Origin: Rheinheimera sp.
GTDB lineage: Bacteria > Pseudomonadota > Gammaproteobacteria > Enterobacterales > Alteromonadaceae
DNA length: 59,533 bases
NCBI RefSeq assembly: GCF_030824435.1
Contig: NZ_JAVBXS010000091.1
Location: 1-59,533, forward strand
Direction: 5' to 3'
Below the pieces are notes generated by a model. That model saw only the letters and a list, made by a program, of their open reading frames with translations, made no database searches and was not told the DNA's origin. Below are positions 9,201 to 19,347 of the stretch, piece after piece (the first letter of the stretch is position 1; each line of letters starts with the position of its first letter). The position numbers were made by a program, and so were the translations under genes.

Positions 9201-9644
9201 TTATTTTTTCACCACAGGTAAGTTAGCTTCTTGCCATTTACCCATACCACCACGCAGTACCGCCACCTTGCTAAAACCAGCCTGAATCAGCTGCTTTGCT
9301 GCGCCTTGTGCCGACATACCGGCCTGACAGATGACAATAATGGGTGCGTCTTTATTTTTTTCAAGGGTATTCAGCTGAGCGGCAAATTGCGCCAGTGGCA
9401 TATTACGGGCACCGGTGATATGACCCTTTTTAAAATCGTCGGCACTGCGGATATCAAGCAGCTGGGCATCTTCTCTGTTCACTTTAATGGTCAACTCAGT
9501 TGGTGTAACAAACTGAATTTTTGACACTAATGACTGCACCCAGCTAACCAGCAGTGCGACTAAAATACCTGCCCAGGCCAGACTGAGATAAGGATGATTA
9601 CCGGCAAATTCGAGGTACTGTTGCATAAATTTAGCTTCCGTCAT
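9201..9644 (-). CDS. yibN: membrane-anchored rhodanese-like protein YibN
   Basis: The 147-residue protein has one N-terminal membrane helix (about residues 18-37) and a cytoplasmic rhodanese domain. The active-site loop CQAGMS retains the catalytic Cys, so sulfurtransferase or sulfur-carrier activity is possible; the physiological substrate is not known. It heads the yibN-grxC-secB-gpsA cluster and is divergent from gpmI, as in many gammaproteobacteria. Confidence 0.88.
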   Translation of the reverse strand: MTEAKFMQQYLEFAGNHPYLSLAWAGILVALLVSWVQSLVSKIQFVTPTELTIKVNREDAQLLDIRSADDFKKGHITGARNMPLAQFAAQLNTLEKNKDAPIIVICQAGMSAQGAAKQLIQAGFSKVAVLRGGMGKWQEANLPVVKK

Positions 9645-9833
9645 GCGATGATTTGGCGCCGAGTATAACGGCTTTCAGGGCCAAAAACAGCCCTGTGCTT
9701 TGTGCCTCAGGCCGAATTTACCGCTCTTTATGCTTTGGTTGCACAATAACTGAACAAGGACGATTGGAGTCGCCGGCAAATTTCGGTAAGATGAAGTTGA
9801 AATGATGATCAAGCAACAAGACGCGGAGCAGTG

Positions 9834-11378
9834 ATGACAATGTCGGTTAAACCTTTGGTACTTCTGATTTTAGACGGTTGGGGTTATCGCGAAGATCCAA
9901 CAGACAACGCCATACTGCAGGCAAACACACCGGTGATGGACAGATTATGGCGTGATTATCCACACAGCCTGATTTCCGGTTCAGGCATGGACGTTGGTTT
10001 ACCTGAAGGCCAGATGGGCAATTCCGAAGTGGGCCACGTTAATCTGGGCTCTGGCCGGGTGGTGTATCAGGATTTTACCCGCATTACTAAAGCCATTCAG
10101 GATGGTGATTTTTATCAGAATCCTGTGCTGTTGAACGCAGTACGCGCCGCCGCCAATGCCGGTAAAGCCGTGCATTTAATGGGCTTGTTGTCGCCAGGTG
10201 GTGTACACAGCCACGAAGAACATTTAATCGCCATGATTGAACTGGCTGCCCGTGAAGGCGCCAGCGCTATTTACCTGCACGCCTTTTTAGATGGCCGCGA
10301 CACCCCACCACGCAGTGCAAAAGCATCACTAAAACTGGTAGCGCAAAAATTTGCTGAACTTGGCAAAGGTCAGATTGCCTCTGTGATTGGTCGTTATTTT
10401 GCAATGGACCGCGACAAACGCTGGGACCGAGTGCAACAAGCCTATGATTTAATTGTTGATGGCAAAGCAGATTATCAATTTAACGACGCTATCAGCGCTT
10501 TAGATGCCGCTTATCAGCGCGACGAAAACGATGAATTTGTGAAGGCCAGTGTGATTCTGGGGCAAGACGGCAAGCCGGTGTTGCTGCAGGATGGTGACGC
10601 GCTGATTTTTATGAATTTCCGTGCCGACCGCGCCCGCCAGTTCAGCCGCACCTTTACCGAAAGTGATTTTCAGGGTTTTAACAGAAACCGTCAGCCAAAG
10701 CTGGCTGCTTTTGTACAACTGACCGAATACGCCGCTGATATTAAAGCCCCGGTGGCCTACCCGCCAACCAGCCTGAACAACGTGTTGGGTGAATGGCTGG
10801 CTAAACATCAAAAAACCCAGCTGCGTATTTCTGAAACAGAAAAATATGCCCACGTGACTTTCTTTTTCAGCGGTGGCCGTGAAGAGGTATTCCAGGGGGA
10901 AGAACGTATTCTGGTGCCTTCACCTTCGGTCGCCACTTACGATTTACAACCCGAGATGAACTCCACTTTGCTCACAGACAAACTGGTGGAAGCCATTCAT
11001 AGCGGCAAATACGACGTGATTATCTGTAACTATCCAAACGGCGATATGGTCGGTCATACCGGTATTTTGTCGGCTGCTATTAAAGCGGTGGAAGCTGTTG
11101 ATCATTGTATTGGCCGGGTGGTGGATGCTTTAGCCACTGTTGGTGGTGAATGTATTATTACCGCAGATCACGGCAATGCCGAACAAATGCTTGACCATGA
11201 TTCAGGTCAGGCGCATACGGCCCATACCAGTGGTCCTGTGCCGCTGATTTATGTTGGCCGGCCGGCCGCAGCGATTGAAGGTGGCATTTTAAGTGATATA
11301 GCGCCGACCATGCTGCAACTGATGGGCATGCCGGTTCCAGCCGAAATGACCGGTAAATTGTTGTTTAAACTCAATTGA
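9834..11378 (+). CDS. gpmI: 2,3-bisphosphoglycerate-independent phosphoglycerate mutase
   Basis: The glycolytic enzyme interconverts 3- and 2-phosphoglycerate. It has alkaline-phosphatase-fold Mn-binding motifs: [11 protein letters not shown] at the N-terminus, [11 protein letters not shown] with the catalytic Ser, [11 protein letters not shown], and C-terminal [11 protein letters not shown]. At about 514 residues it is family length. Starts at 9831 (GTG), 9834 and 9840 are in frame; GGAG at 9825-9828 best fits 9834. envC overlaps its stop codon region, so the two are likely cotranscribed. Confidence 0.95.
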   Translation: MTMSVKPLVLLILDGWGYREDPTDNAILQANTPVMDRLWRDYPHSLISGSGMDVGLPEGQMGNSEVGHVNLGSGRVVYQDFTRITKAIQDGDFYQNPVLLNAVRAAANAGKAVHLMGLLSPGGVHSHEEHLIAMIELAAREGASAIYLHAFLDGRDTPPRSAKASLKLVAQKFAELGKGQIASVIGRYFAMDRDKRWDRVQQAYDLIVDGKADYQFNDAISALDAAYQRDENDEFVKASVILGQDGKPVLLQDGDALIFMNFRADRARQFSRTFTESDFQGFNRNRQPKLAAFVQLTEYAADIKAPVAYPPTSLNNVLGEWLAKHQKTQLRISETEKYAHVTFFFSGGREEVFQGEERILVPSPSVATYDLQPEMNSTLLTDKLVEAIHSGKYDVIICNYPNGDMVGHTGILSAAIKAVEAVDHCIGRVVDALATVGGECIITADHGNAEQMLDHDSGQAHTAHTSGPVPLIYVGRPAAAIEGGILSDIAPTMLQLMGMPVPAEMTGKLLFKLN

Positions 11379-11380
11379 AA

Positions 11381-12529
11381 ATGCCTATCCGATCCTTGTT
11401 TTCTGCACCGCTGCTGCTGAGCCTGTTATTGCTCAGCACAGTCAGTGTTTCTGAAGCACAGGCACAACAAAGTACCGCCAGCGCCCGTAAAGAGCTGGAG
11501 TCTTTGCAGCAGGAAATTAAACAGACAGAACGCCAGCGCCGCAACCAACGTCAGGCGTTAAAACGGGCTGAGGCAGAGCTGAAAAAAGCGGATCAGGTGC
11601 TGGCCGATGCCAGCAATGCAGTCCGGACAGAACAAGACAAGCTGCAAACTTTGCAGCAACAGCAACAACAGCTGGAACAACAGCAACAGCAACTGGAACA
11701 CCAACGGCAACATCAGCAGCAGTTATTGGCTTCTCAGGTGAAAGCTGCATATCAGGTAGGTGGCCATGACTACACTCAACTGTTGTTAAATCAACAAGAT
11801 GCCACCAAACTCGAACGTTTGTTAACTTATTACCAGTATTTTAATAATGCCAGAATGCAACAGCTGACGGCACTTAAAACCACGGTTGACGAGCTGGCGA
11901 CACTAAAACAACAAAGCGAAGCCAACCAACTTGAACAAGAACAAAGGTTGGCTCAGTTAACCGCTCAGCAGCAAGAACTGGCTGCTGCCCGTAAAAGCCA
12001 ACATGATTCAGTACAACAGTTACAGGCTTTATTGCAGGATCAAAAACAACAACTGGATTATTTAAAAAGCAACGAACAAAGCCTGCAGGCAACGCTTGCC
12101 AAGTTAAAAGCCCAGGCTGCCAACCGCAGATTAAAAAATACAGGTAAAGCAGGTTCTTTGCCCTGGCCAGTCAAAGGTGCTATCAGCCAGCAGTTTGGCG
12201 CTCGTCATGGCGGCGGTATGACAGCAAGTGGCGTTATTATTCAGGCACCAACAGGCACTGCAGTAAAAGCCATTGCCGATGGTCAGGTGATTTACGCCGA
12301 TTGGCTCAAAGGTTATGGCTGGGTCACTGTGGTTGACCATGGCAATGGCTTGATGAGTTTGTATGGTAATAACCAGTCTTTGTTAAAAACACCGGGAGAA
12401 GTGGTAAAAAGCGGTGACACTTTAGCGCTGGTGGGCCAGAGTGGCGGACAAAATGATGCGGGGCTTTATTTTGAAATCAGACAAAAAGGTTCTGCCGTCA
12501 ATCCTTTACGCTGGTTGCGTGCGCCTTAG
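11381..12529 (+). CDS. envC: EnvC-type murein hydrolase activator (LytM domain)
   Basis: The protein has a signal peptide, then a long glutamine-rich coiled coil (about residues 30-250), then a C-terminal LytM/peptidase M23 domain. The domain lacks the usual zinc ligands: the HxH strand reads LYFEIRQ. This is the hallmark of EnvC, which does not cut peptidoglycan but activates amidases AmiA/AmiB at the septum under FtsEX control. ftsEX lies 4 kb away. The ATG at 11381 is used here; a TTG at 11375 overlapping the gpmI stop is an alternative. Confidence 0.9.
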   Translation: MPIRSLFSAPLLLSLLLLSTVSVSEAQAQQSTASARKELESLQQEIKQTERQRRNQRQALKRAEAELKKADQVLADASNAVRTEQDKLQTLQQQQQQLEQQQQQLEHQRQHQQQLLASQVKAAYQVGGHDYTQLLLNQQDATKLERLLTYYQYFNNARMQQLTALKTTVDELATLKQQSEANQLEQEQRLAQLTAQQQELAAARKSQHDSVQQLQALLQDQKQQLDYLKSNEQSLQATLAKLKAQAANRRLKNTGKAGSLPWPVKGAISQQFGARHGGGMTASGVIIQAPTGTAVKAIADGQVIYADWLKGYGWVTVVDHGNGLMSLYGNNQSLLKTPGEVVKSGDTLALVGQSGGQNDAGLYFEIRQKGSAVNPLRWLRAP

Positions 12530-12601
12530 TCAGGCATAATAAGCAGCGTATCTTTGGTCCTGCTGCAGCTGTGCAGCGTTTTGGCGGTGAAATAACCTTC
12601 T

Positions 12602-13777
12602 GTGTGTAAATTCCGTTTTTTATCCTTGTTGGCGCTTTTTTCAGTCAGTGTTGCTGCCCAAACTTTACCACCCAAAGTTGCCATTATTATTGATGATATC
12701 GGTTTTCAGAAAGCCGACCCTTTATTGATCCGCCTGCCTTATCAGCTGACTTTTGCCGTGATGCCTTTTACCCCTCAGGGCAAAGAAATGGCACAACTTG
12801 CCGCAGCACAACAAAAAGAAGTGATGTTGCATATGCCAATGGAAGCCGTAGCGCAAAATCATCTGTTGGGTAAAGGTGCTTTGCGCAAAACAATGTCGAA
12901 AATCCAGGTGCAACAAGCCTTACAGCAGGCATTGGCTGAGGTACCGCAAGCCATTGGTGTGAACAACCATATGGGAAGTTTGTATACCAGTCTGAGCGCA
13001 CCTATGGACTGGACTATGCAGGTGATGGCAGAGCGGCAACTGTATTTTATCGACAGCAAAACTACCAACCGAAGTAGCGTTGCTGCCGCCACAAAGCAGC
13101 ATGGTGTCAAAAGCCGCAGCCGGGATATTTTTCTGGATAACGACAAATCGTATCAGGCACTGGACCGGCAGTTTACCCAGTTGTTAAAACTGGCAAAACA
13201 ACAAGGCAGCGCTATTGCCATTGGCCATCCCTACCCTGAAACTTATCAATATTTGCGGAAAAATCTCGCCAGGCTTAAAGCCGAAGGTATTGAACTGGTG
13301 CCGGTGTCACAATTATTGGCGCTGCCAGCACCTGTAACTCTGGCTAAACATAGCGGGGTTGCTGAGCCAGCCAAAGTTGTTCATTCAGACAAAGTGAATA
13401 CGCCTGACAAAGTTGTCATTTCAGAAAAAATAGCGGGCAGCACAGCTTATGTCGCCAGCAGCACTAAACGACAACTGAAGTTATCACCACAAGCTCCATC
13501 CAGCGCTGCAGGTATTGCAGGCTCCGGTTCAGTCAGTCTGGTCTATCCAACTGCAGATGAAAGGTTAAAACTGCCGGAAGGAACGGCGGTTGATGTATCA
13601 ATAGCCGACCCAATAACTGCAGAAGCATTGCAGTGGCACCCGCCCTATCGTATTAACTTGCCTGGTTTTAGCCAACCTACAACAGCAACAACCCAAGCCG
13701 ACTGGCGTTTTTTATTCACTCTGCCAGCAGATAAAGCTGATGTGGCACCACTGAGCGGCTTGTTATTGCTGCGCTGA
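12602..13777 (+). CDS. yibQ: divergent polysaccharide deacetylase YibQ, with C-terminal extension
   Basis: The 391-residue exported protein starts at a GTG with a signal peptide. Residues about 22-235 match the divergent polysaccharide deacetylase family: IIIDDIGF, HMPMEA, GVNNHMGS, FIDSKTT, IGHPYPET. The family commonly follows envC. The remaining roughly 150 residues are unusual: a low-complexity Lys/Val/Ser linker followed by a small beta-rich segment (SVSLVYPTADERLKLPEG and onward). Enzymatic activity is uncertain for this family. A strong bidirectional terminator follows. Confidence 0.82.
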   Translation: MCKFRFLSLLALFSVSVAAQTLPPKVAIIIDDIGFQKADPLLIRLPYQLTFAVMPFTPQGKEMAQLAAAQQKEVMLHMPMEAVAQNHLLGKGALRKTMSKIQVQQALQQALAEVPQAIGVNNHMGSLYTSLSAPMDWTMQVMAERQLYFIDSKTTNRSSVAAATKQHGVKSRSRDIFLDNDKSYQALDRQFTQLLKLAKQQGSAIAIGHPYPETYQYLRKNLARLKAEGIELVPVSQLLALPAPVTLAKHSGVAEPAKVVHSDKVNTPDKVVISEKIAGSTAYVASSTKRQLKLSPQAPSSAAGIAGSGSVSLVYPTADERLKLPEGTAVDVSIADPITAEALQWHPPYRINLPGFSQPTTATTQADWRFLFTLPADKADVAPLSGLLLLR

Positions 13778-13800
13778 TATTGGGCCTGGTATAAAAAACA

Positions 13801-13826
13801 ACAAAGGCAGCCGAAGCTGCCTTTGT
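13801..13826. terminator. bidirectional terminator between yibQ and rpoH
   Basis: An 11-bp perfect stem (ACAAAGGCAGC / GCTGCCTTTGT) with a CGAA tetraloop and T-runs on both strands, between convergent genes. Confidence 0.88.
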
Positions 13827-13846
13827 TTTTGCCACTCACTGCTAAC

Positions 13847-14707
13847 TTAAGCAGCATCCACCATAGCGGCATGCAACTTTTTCATCGCATTTTTTTCCAG
13901 CTGACGTACCCGCTCAGCAGAAACCTGATAACGGTCAGCCAGCTCCTGTAATGTCAATTTCTGGTTATCCAGCCAGCGGGCGCGGATAATATCCTGACTC
14001 CGCTCGTCCAGAGTGCGGACCGCCGCTTGCAAACGATCAACTGCGGCACCTTCTGACTGATCTTCTTCATAGTTGTTGGCTAAGTCAGAAGATTTATCCT
14101 GGAGGTAAAATACCGGCGCATTAAAGTTGCTTTCGTCATCGTCGTCCTGAGCATCAAAAGGCATATCGTGATTGCTCATACGCGATTCCATTTCACGCAC
14201 TTCGTATTCTGGTACACCCAAAGACTCAGCCACGTTTTTCACTTCTTCCTGACTAAACCAGCCTAAGTTTTTCTTAGCTTTACGCAGGTTAAAAAACAGC
14301 TTGCGTTGTGCTTTGGTGGTGGCCACTTTCACGATGCGCCAGTTTTTTAACACAAATTCATGAATTTCAGCTTTGATCCAATGAACCGCAAAAGAAACCA
14401 AACGTACACCCACTGTAGGGTCAAAACGCTTGACCGCTTTCATCAGGCCAATATTGCCTTCCTGCACTAAATCACCAATAGGCAGACCATAACCTGAATA
14501 ACTGCGGGCTATATGCACGACAAATCGTAAATGCGACATAATTAACTGACGGGCGGCTTCTAAATCACCATGCTGCTGCAGGCGTTCGGCTAACGCGCGT
14601 TCTTCCTCGGCAGACAGCATCTGAATACTGCTGACCGCATGGGTATAAGCCTCCAGGCTTCCGCTACCAGCGACAGACAGTGTCATAAGTTGGGATGCTT
14701 TTGTCAT
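13847..14707 (-). CDS. rpoH: RNA polymerase heat-shock sigma factor RpoH (sigma-32)
   Basis: The 286-residue group-3 sigma factor has region 2 ([37 protein letters not shown]), the RpoH-specific box ([17 protein letters not shown]), and region 4 with [19 protein letters not shown] as the -35 recognition helix. It directs transcription of chaperone and protease genes after heat shock. AGGAGC precedes the start. A perfect CIRCE operator lies 36 bases upstream of the ATG, downstream of a sigma-70-like promoter, suggesting additional control by the HrcA repressor. It is separated from ftsX by an EAL-HDOD gene. Confidence 0.96.
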   Translation of the reverse strand: MTKASQLMTLSVAGSGSLEAYTHAVSSIQMLSAEEERALAERLQQHGDLEAARQLIMSHLRFVVHIARSYSGYGLPIGDLVQEGNIGLMKAVKRFDPTVGVRLVSFAVHWIKAEIHEFVLKNWRIVKVATTKAQRKLFFNLRKAKKNLGWFSQEEVKNVAESLGVPEYEVREMESRMSNHDMPFDAQDDDDESNFNAPVFYLQDKSSDLANNYEEDQSEGAAVDRLQAAVRTLDERSQDIIRARWLDNQKLTLQELADRYQVSAERVRQLEKNAMKKLHAAMVDAA

Positions 14708-14743
14708 ATAAACAGCTCCTGCTCGGATTTAAGTGGAATCATC

Positions 14744-14770
14744 TTAGCACTCTTTGATTGAGAGTGCTAA
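14744..14770 (-). promoter_or_regulatory. CIRCE element (HrcA operator) upstream of rpoH
   Basis: The sequence is TTAGCACTC, 9 bases, GAGTGCTAA: an exact match to the CIRCE consensus with both 9-base arms perfect. HrcA binds CIRCE and represses until heat titrates it through GroEL. The site lies between the proposed rpoH promoter and its start codon, inside the expected 5' untranslated region. Confidence 0.9.
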
Positions 14771-14799
14771 ACGAAGTTCCATCATTTTAAGATCCGAAT

Positions 14800-14829
14800 C
14801 TTATAAAGGACCATTTTTCAGAATATCAA
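14800..14829 (-). promoter_or_regulatory. candidate sigma-70 promoter of rpoH
   Basis: Read on the minus strand there is a -35 hexamer TTGATA (14829-14824), an 18-base spacer, and a -10 hexamer TATAAG (14805-14800). Transcription would begin near 14793, placing the CIRCE element about 23-50 bases into the transcript. No good sigma-32 promoter was seen here. Confidence 0.5.
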
Positions 14830-14959
14830 AGCATAAGTTACTTTAGATTTTTACGATATGCTCAGCTCATCAGCCCAATCTTTTGCCACAAAACCCTGAT
14901 CCATCAGCCACTAATCGCATGACCTTTGGCAACATCGAAGGTGAAGTAGGAGTTGCAGC

Positions 14960-16204
14960 ATGTATTGTTATATGGCACGTCAGCCGATTCTGGATAACAA
15001 CAAAAATTTATATGGTTACGAGTTGTTATTCCGGGACGGTGAAGCCAATGCTTTTCCCAATATCAACGATGACGAAGCCACTTCAAAACTCATCACTGAA
15101 CACCATCTTCTGATGGGGGTGGAAAAAATCACCGGTGGCCAGCTGGCATTTATTAATTTTTCCGCCGATACGCTGATCCATCACTTCCCGACTTCTATTA
15201 ACCCTAAAAGTATGGTGATTGAAATTCTGGAAACAGTGCCTATCAGCAGGGAATTACTGACAGCCTGCCGTGAACTGCACCGTATGGGGTATCAGCTGGC
15301 GCTGGACGACCATGATTTTGACCCCAAATGGGACATTTTCCTGCCTTATATCAGCATTATTAAAGTGGATGTACAGCAGTTTAATCTGCTGCAGATCAGC
15401 AAATACATCTCAAGGATAAAACACTACAACGTTGTGTTACTTGCAGAAAAAGTCGAAACCGCCGCCGAATTTAACAAACTACGCCAGCTGGGTTTTCATT
15501 TGTTTCAGGGTTATTTTTTTGCCCGTCCAGAAATGCTGAAACATAAAAAAATTGCCAGCAGCAAACTGAATCTGATGTTGTTAATTGCAGAAGCGAGCAA
15601 AGTTGAGCTGGATTTTGACCAGCTATCACAAATTGTTGAGCGGGATTTAGGTTTGTCTTACAAACTGCTGCGGTTTGTGAATAGTGCCAGTTTTGCCCGC
15701 GAAAAACCTATTGGTTCGTTAAAACACGCCATGGTGTATATGGGCGAAGCTGAGCTGAAAAAATTTATCGCTTTATTGGCTTTGGCCAACTTAAGTGAAA
15801 ACAACGGCAGTGAACTGTTAAATATGTCAGTGGTGCGCGCCAGATTTTGCGACCAGCTGGCAAACCTAAATCAGGATCCGGCGAATCCGCCAACAGCATT
15901 TTTAACAGGTTTATTTTCGCTGGTTGACGCTTTATTAGAGCAGCCGCTGGCCGAATTGCTGGATGACTTACCTATCTTACCGGAAATAAAAAATGCGTTA
16001 TTGCAGCACAGCGGCAGACTTGGCAAATATCTGGAACTGGCCAAAGCTTTTGAACAGGCCAACTGGGAAAAACAACAACAATTGACCAGGCAAGTTCTCA
16101 ACAAGGCCATAGATTTAAGTCCGGTTTATCTGGAAGCAGTGCAGTGGGCGCATGGCTTGATGTTAACGGCCAAAGACGAAGACAACAAAGAAGCAGTTAA
16201 ATAA
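14960..16204 (+). CDS. EAL-HDOD signalling protein
   Basis: The 414-residue cytoplasmic protein combines an N-terminal EAL-fold domain (about residues 1-200) with a C-terminal HDOD domain (about 205-400), the YuxH/CdgJ layout. Many EAL ligand positions survive (YELLFR, INFSADTL, EILE, IKVD, AEKVE, FQGYFF), but the DDFGTG loop reads DDHDFD, so phosphodiesterase activity is doubtful. Relatives affect motility through flagellar genes. AGGAG precedes the start. It lies in opposite orientation between rpoH and ftsX, which are often adjacent in related bacteria. It is divergent from rpoH, so its promoter region overlaps the CIRCE neighbourhood. Confidence 0.85.
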   Translation: MYCYMARQPILDNNKNLYGYELLFRDGEANAFPNINDDEATSKLITEHHLLMGVEKITGGQLAFINFSADTLIHHFPTSINPKSMVIEILETVPISRELLTACRELHRMGYQLALDDHDFDPKWDIFLPYISIIKVDVQQFNLLQISKYISRIKHYNVVLLAEKVETAAEFNKLRQLGFHLFQGYFFARPEMLKHKKIASSKLNLMLLIAEASKVELDFDQLSQIVERDLGLSYKLLRFVNSASFAREKPIGSLKHAMVYMGEAELKKFIALLALANLSENNGSELLNMSVVRARFCDQLANLNQDPANPPTAFLTGLFSLVDALLEQPLAELLDDLPILPEIKNALLQHSGRLGKYLELAKAFEQANWEKQQQLTRQVLNKAIDLSPVYLEAVQWAHGLMLTAKDEDNKEAVK

Positions 16205-16210
16205 AGCAAA

Positions 16211-16240
16211 CAGCGCTCAGAATTTTAGCTCTGAGCGCTG
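16211..16240. terminator. convergent hairpin, possible terminator
   Basis: An 11-bp perfect stem (CAGCGCTCAGA / TCTGAGCGCTG) with an 8-base loop between the convergent EAL-HDOD gene and ftsX. It lacks a long T-run on the plus strand, so termination strength is uncertain. Confidence 0.5.
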
Positions 16241-16244
16241 CAAA

Positions 16245-17212
16245 TTAAGGTTCAATCGCCTTAATATGACTACGCACTGCAATATAAGAACCGACCAGCC
16301 CCAGGCTCACCGCTATCAGCATCAGATAAGCAAACTCATGCAGACTCAGGGAGCGCAATACAAAATCACTTTGATACAGCTGAGTGACAGTCGCAATAGC
16401 GCCTTGCAGCCACCAGAGCATCAGTTCGACCACCACAAAAGCCAAAAAACCACCAAAAACACCTAACCAGATACCGGTATACAAAAAAGGTCGCTGAATA
16501 AAAGCGTCGGTGGCGCCCACCAGTTTCATCACTTCAATTTCGGCTTTTTTGTCCATAATCGACAAACGGATGGTATTGCCTATCACCAGCAAAGCAGCAC
16601 TTAACAACAAAACAGCAATGGTATAAACCGCTTGTTGCATCAGGTTCATCAGTGCGGCTAAACGCTCCAGCCAGCTGATATCGAGTTTGGCGAGTTCAAC
16701 AAAACGTTCTTTTTCCAGCTTGTGCATTAAAGCTTCGGCAGCTGCTGGCTGATTTAATTTTGGCGTGACCAGCAGCACATCAGGCAAAGGGTTTTGATCC
16801 AAAAAGGCTAAAGCCTCACCAAAACCCGATTGTTGTTTAAATTCAGCCATAGCAGCAGCTTTATCAATTAACCGCACTTTGGCGACCTGATTGTCACCTT
16901 GCAATAAGGTCACTAGGGTGGCGATATCGGTTGCACTGGCGTCATTTTTTAAAAACAAACTAATTTCAAAAGACTGGTCATAACTGCGGCTCACCTGCTG
17001 TACGTTTTTGACCAGCAAATGCAAAGTGGTAGGTAAGGTCATGCTGATACCAAGCACGGCAACTGTGATCAAAGCCCAAAGTGGGCTACGCCACAGTTCA
17101 CCTAAACTAGTGACCGCCTGACGCACATGGGTGAGCACAGCACGCAGCAATTTTTGCAGCAAATTTGGTTGACTGGCAGTGGCACCGACAGCACGGCCGG
17201 CAAACAACATAC

Positions 17213-17216
<4 letters not shown>
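16245..17216 (-). CDS. ftsX: cell-division ABC transporter permease FtsX
   Basis: The 323-residue inner-membrane protein has four transmembrane helices (about residues 46-68, 200-222, 247-270 and 290-312) and a large periplasmic loop that contacts EnvC. With FtsE it regulates septal peptidoglycan hydrolysis and divisome assembly. The start overlaps the ftsE stop by 4 bases. The residues before the first helix form a cytoplasmic N-terminal tail. Confidence 0.93.
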
Positions 17217-17896
<680 letters not shown>

Positions 17897-17898
17897 GT

Positions 17899-19266
17899 TC
17901 AGAATTCCTTATTAAATAATGCCCGGATAAAATCTTTGCTGTTAAATACCCGCAGGTCGTCGATGCTTTCACCCACACCGATGTAACGGATAGGCAACTT
18001 AAACTGGTCGGCAATGGCAAAAATAACGCCGCCTTTGGCGGTGCCGTCCAGTTTGGTCAGTGAAATACCTGTCAGTTCAACAGCTTCGTGGAACAACTTT
18101 GCCTGACTCAAGGCATTTTGACCAGTACCGGCGTCTAAAGTCAGCATCACTTCATGTGGCGCTGCACCGTCGATTTTTTTCATCACCCGGACAATTTTTT
18201 TCAGCTCTTCCATTAAATGGGCTTTGTTTTGCAAACGACCTGCGGTGTCGGCTATCAGCACGTCAATTTTGCGCGCTTTAGCGGCCTGATAAGCGTCAAA
18301 TATCACCGAAGCGCTGTCAGCACCTGAATGCTGGGCAATCACCGGAATTTGGTTACGCTCACCCCACACCTGCAACTGCTCAACAGCAGCGGCGCGGAAA
18401 GTATCACCAGCCGCCAACATCACAGATTTACCCTGTAATTTAAACTGCTGCGCCATTTTGCCGATGGTGGTGGTTTTACCCACACCATTCACACCCACCA
18501 TTAAAATCACAAAAGGGCCGTCATTGTTGTGGATTTGCAGTGGTTGTTCCACCACATCCAGCAGCTCAGCCATTTCCTGTTGTAATTTTTCATACAGGCT
18601 GTCGGCATCTTTTAACTGACGCCGGTCGGCATGTTGCACCAACTGTTTAATCAGCTTTTGACTGGTTTCAACACCCACATCAGCCATCAGCAGCTGGGTT
18701 TCCAGCTCTTCATATAAATCGTCATCTATTTTCTTGCCCAAGAACAAACTGGCTAAACCGTTGCCAAGGTTCTGGCTGGTTTTGCTTAAACCTTGTTTGA
18801 GGCGGGCAAAAAAACCTGGTTTTTTATCTGCTGCTACCGCTGTTGTTTCCGGGGTTTTATCTTCAGCTTGTGGGGCTTCTACTTTGTCAGCCACCGGGCT
18901 TGAAGACTTTGTCGCTGGCTCAATTGGTTCTGCAGCCACCGTTGTCTCTATAGGCTCTGCTGCTGGCTGTGCTATTGTCAGCACTTCTGGCGCCGGCTCT
19001 GGCACTATTTCAGCCGCAGGTATCAAAGCCTCTGCCACAGGTTCTGCCACTGTGTTGAGCGTGCTTGCTACTGTGCTGTTTTCTGTTGCCAGTTGCGGCT
19101 CAGTTGGTGCTGTAACCGGTGCTTGTTGAGGTGCTGCCACTGGCAACAGCTCTGGCTCTGCCACAGCAGGCGCTACCGCCTGTTCAGTGGTATTTTTTGC
19201 ATCAGGCGCAGCTGCTGGTTTTTTACCAAAGCCAAGCCAGGAAAAGAGTTTGTTAGGTTTTGTCAT
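17899..19266 (-). CDS. ftsY: signal recognition particle receptor FtsY
   Basis: The 455-residue GTPase docks SRP-bound ribosomes at the inner membrane. The N-terminal about 150 residues form a Glu/Ala/Pro/Val-rich low-complexity acidic domain. The NG domain follows with P-loop GVNGVGKTTTIGKMA, DTFRAAAVEQL, DTAGR and TKLDGTAKGG. It is the first gene of the ftsYEX operon and divergent from rsmD. Confidence 0.95.
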   Translation of the reverse strand: MTKPNKLFSWLGFGKKPAAAPDAKNTTEQAVAPAVAEPELLPVAAPQQAPVTAPTEPQLATENSTVASTLNTVAEPVAEALIPAAEIVPEPAPEVLTIAQPAAEPIETTVAAEPIEPATKSSSPVADKVEAPQAEDKTPETTAVAADKKPGFFARLKQGLSKTSQNLGNGLASLFLGKKIDDDLYEELETQLLMADVGVETSQKLIKQLVQHADRRQLKDADSLYEKLQQEMAELLDVVEQPLQIHNNDGPFVILMVGVNGVGKTTTIGKMAQQFKLQGKSVMLAAGDTFRAAAVEQLQVWGERNQIPVIAQHSGADSASVIFDAYQAAKARKIDVLIADTAGRLQNKAHLMEELKKIVRVMKKIDGAAPHEVMLTLDAGTGQNALSQAKLFHEAVELTGISLTKLDGTAKGGVIFAIADQFKLPIRYIGVGESIDDLRVFNSKDFIRALFNKEF

Positions 19267-19347
19267 AGGGTTCGCTGTCAGAATACTGAAACTCAGGTAA
19301 AATCGCCGCTTATACTAACACCTTTATTATTCAGGCATAAACTCCAG

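Noticed and set aside
14708-14900. Sigma-32 promoter autoregulating rpoH
   Set aside because: No CTTGAA / CCCCAT pair with suitable spacing was found; a sigma-70-like promoter fits better.
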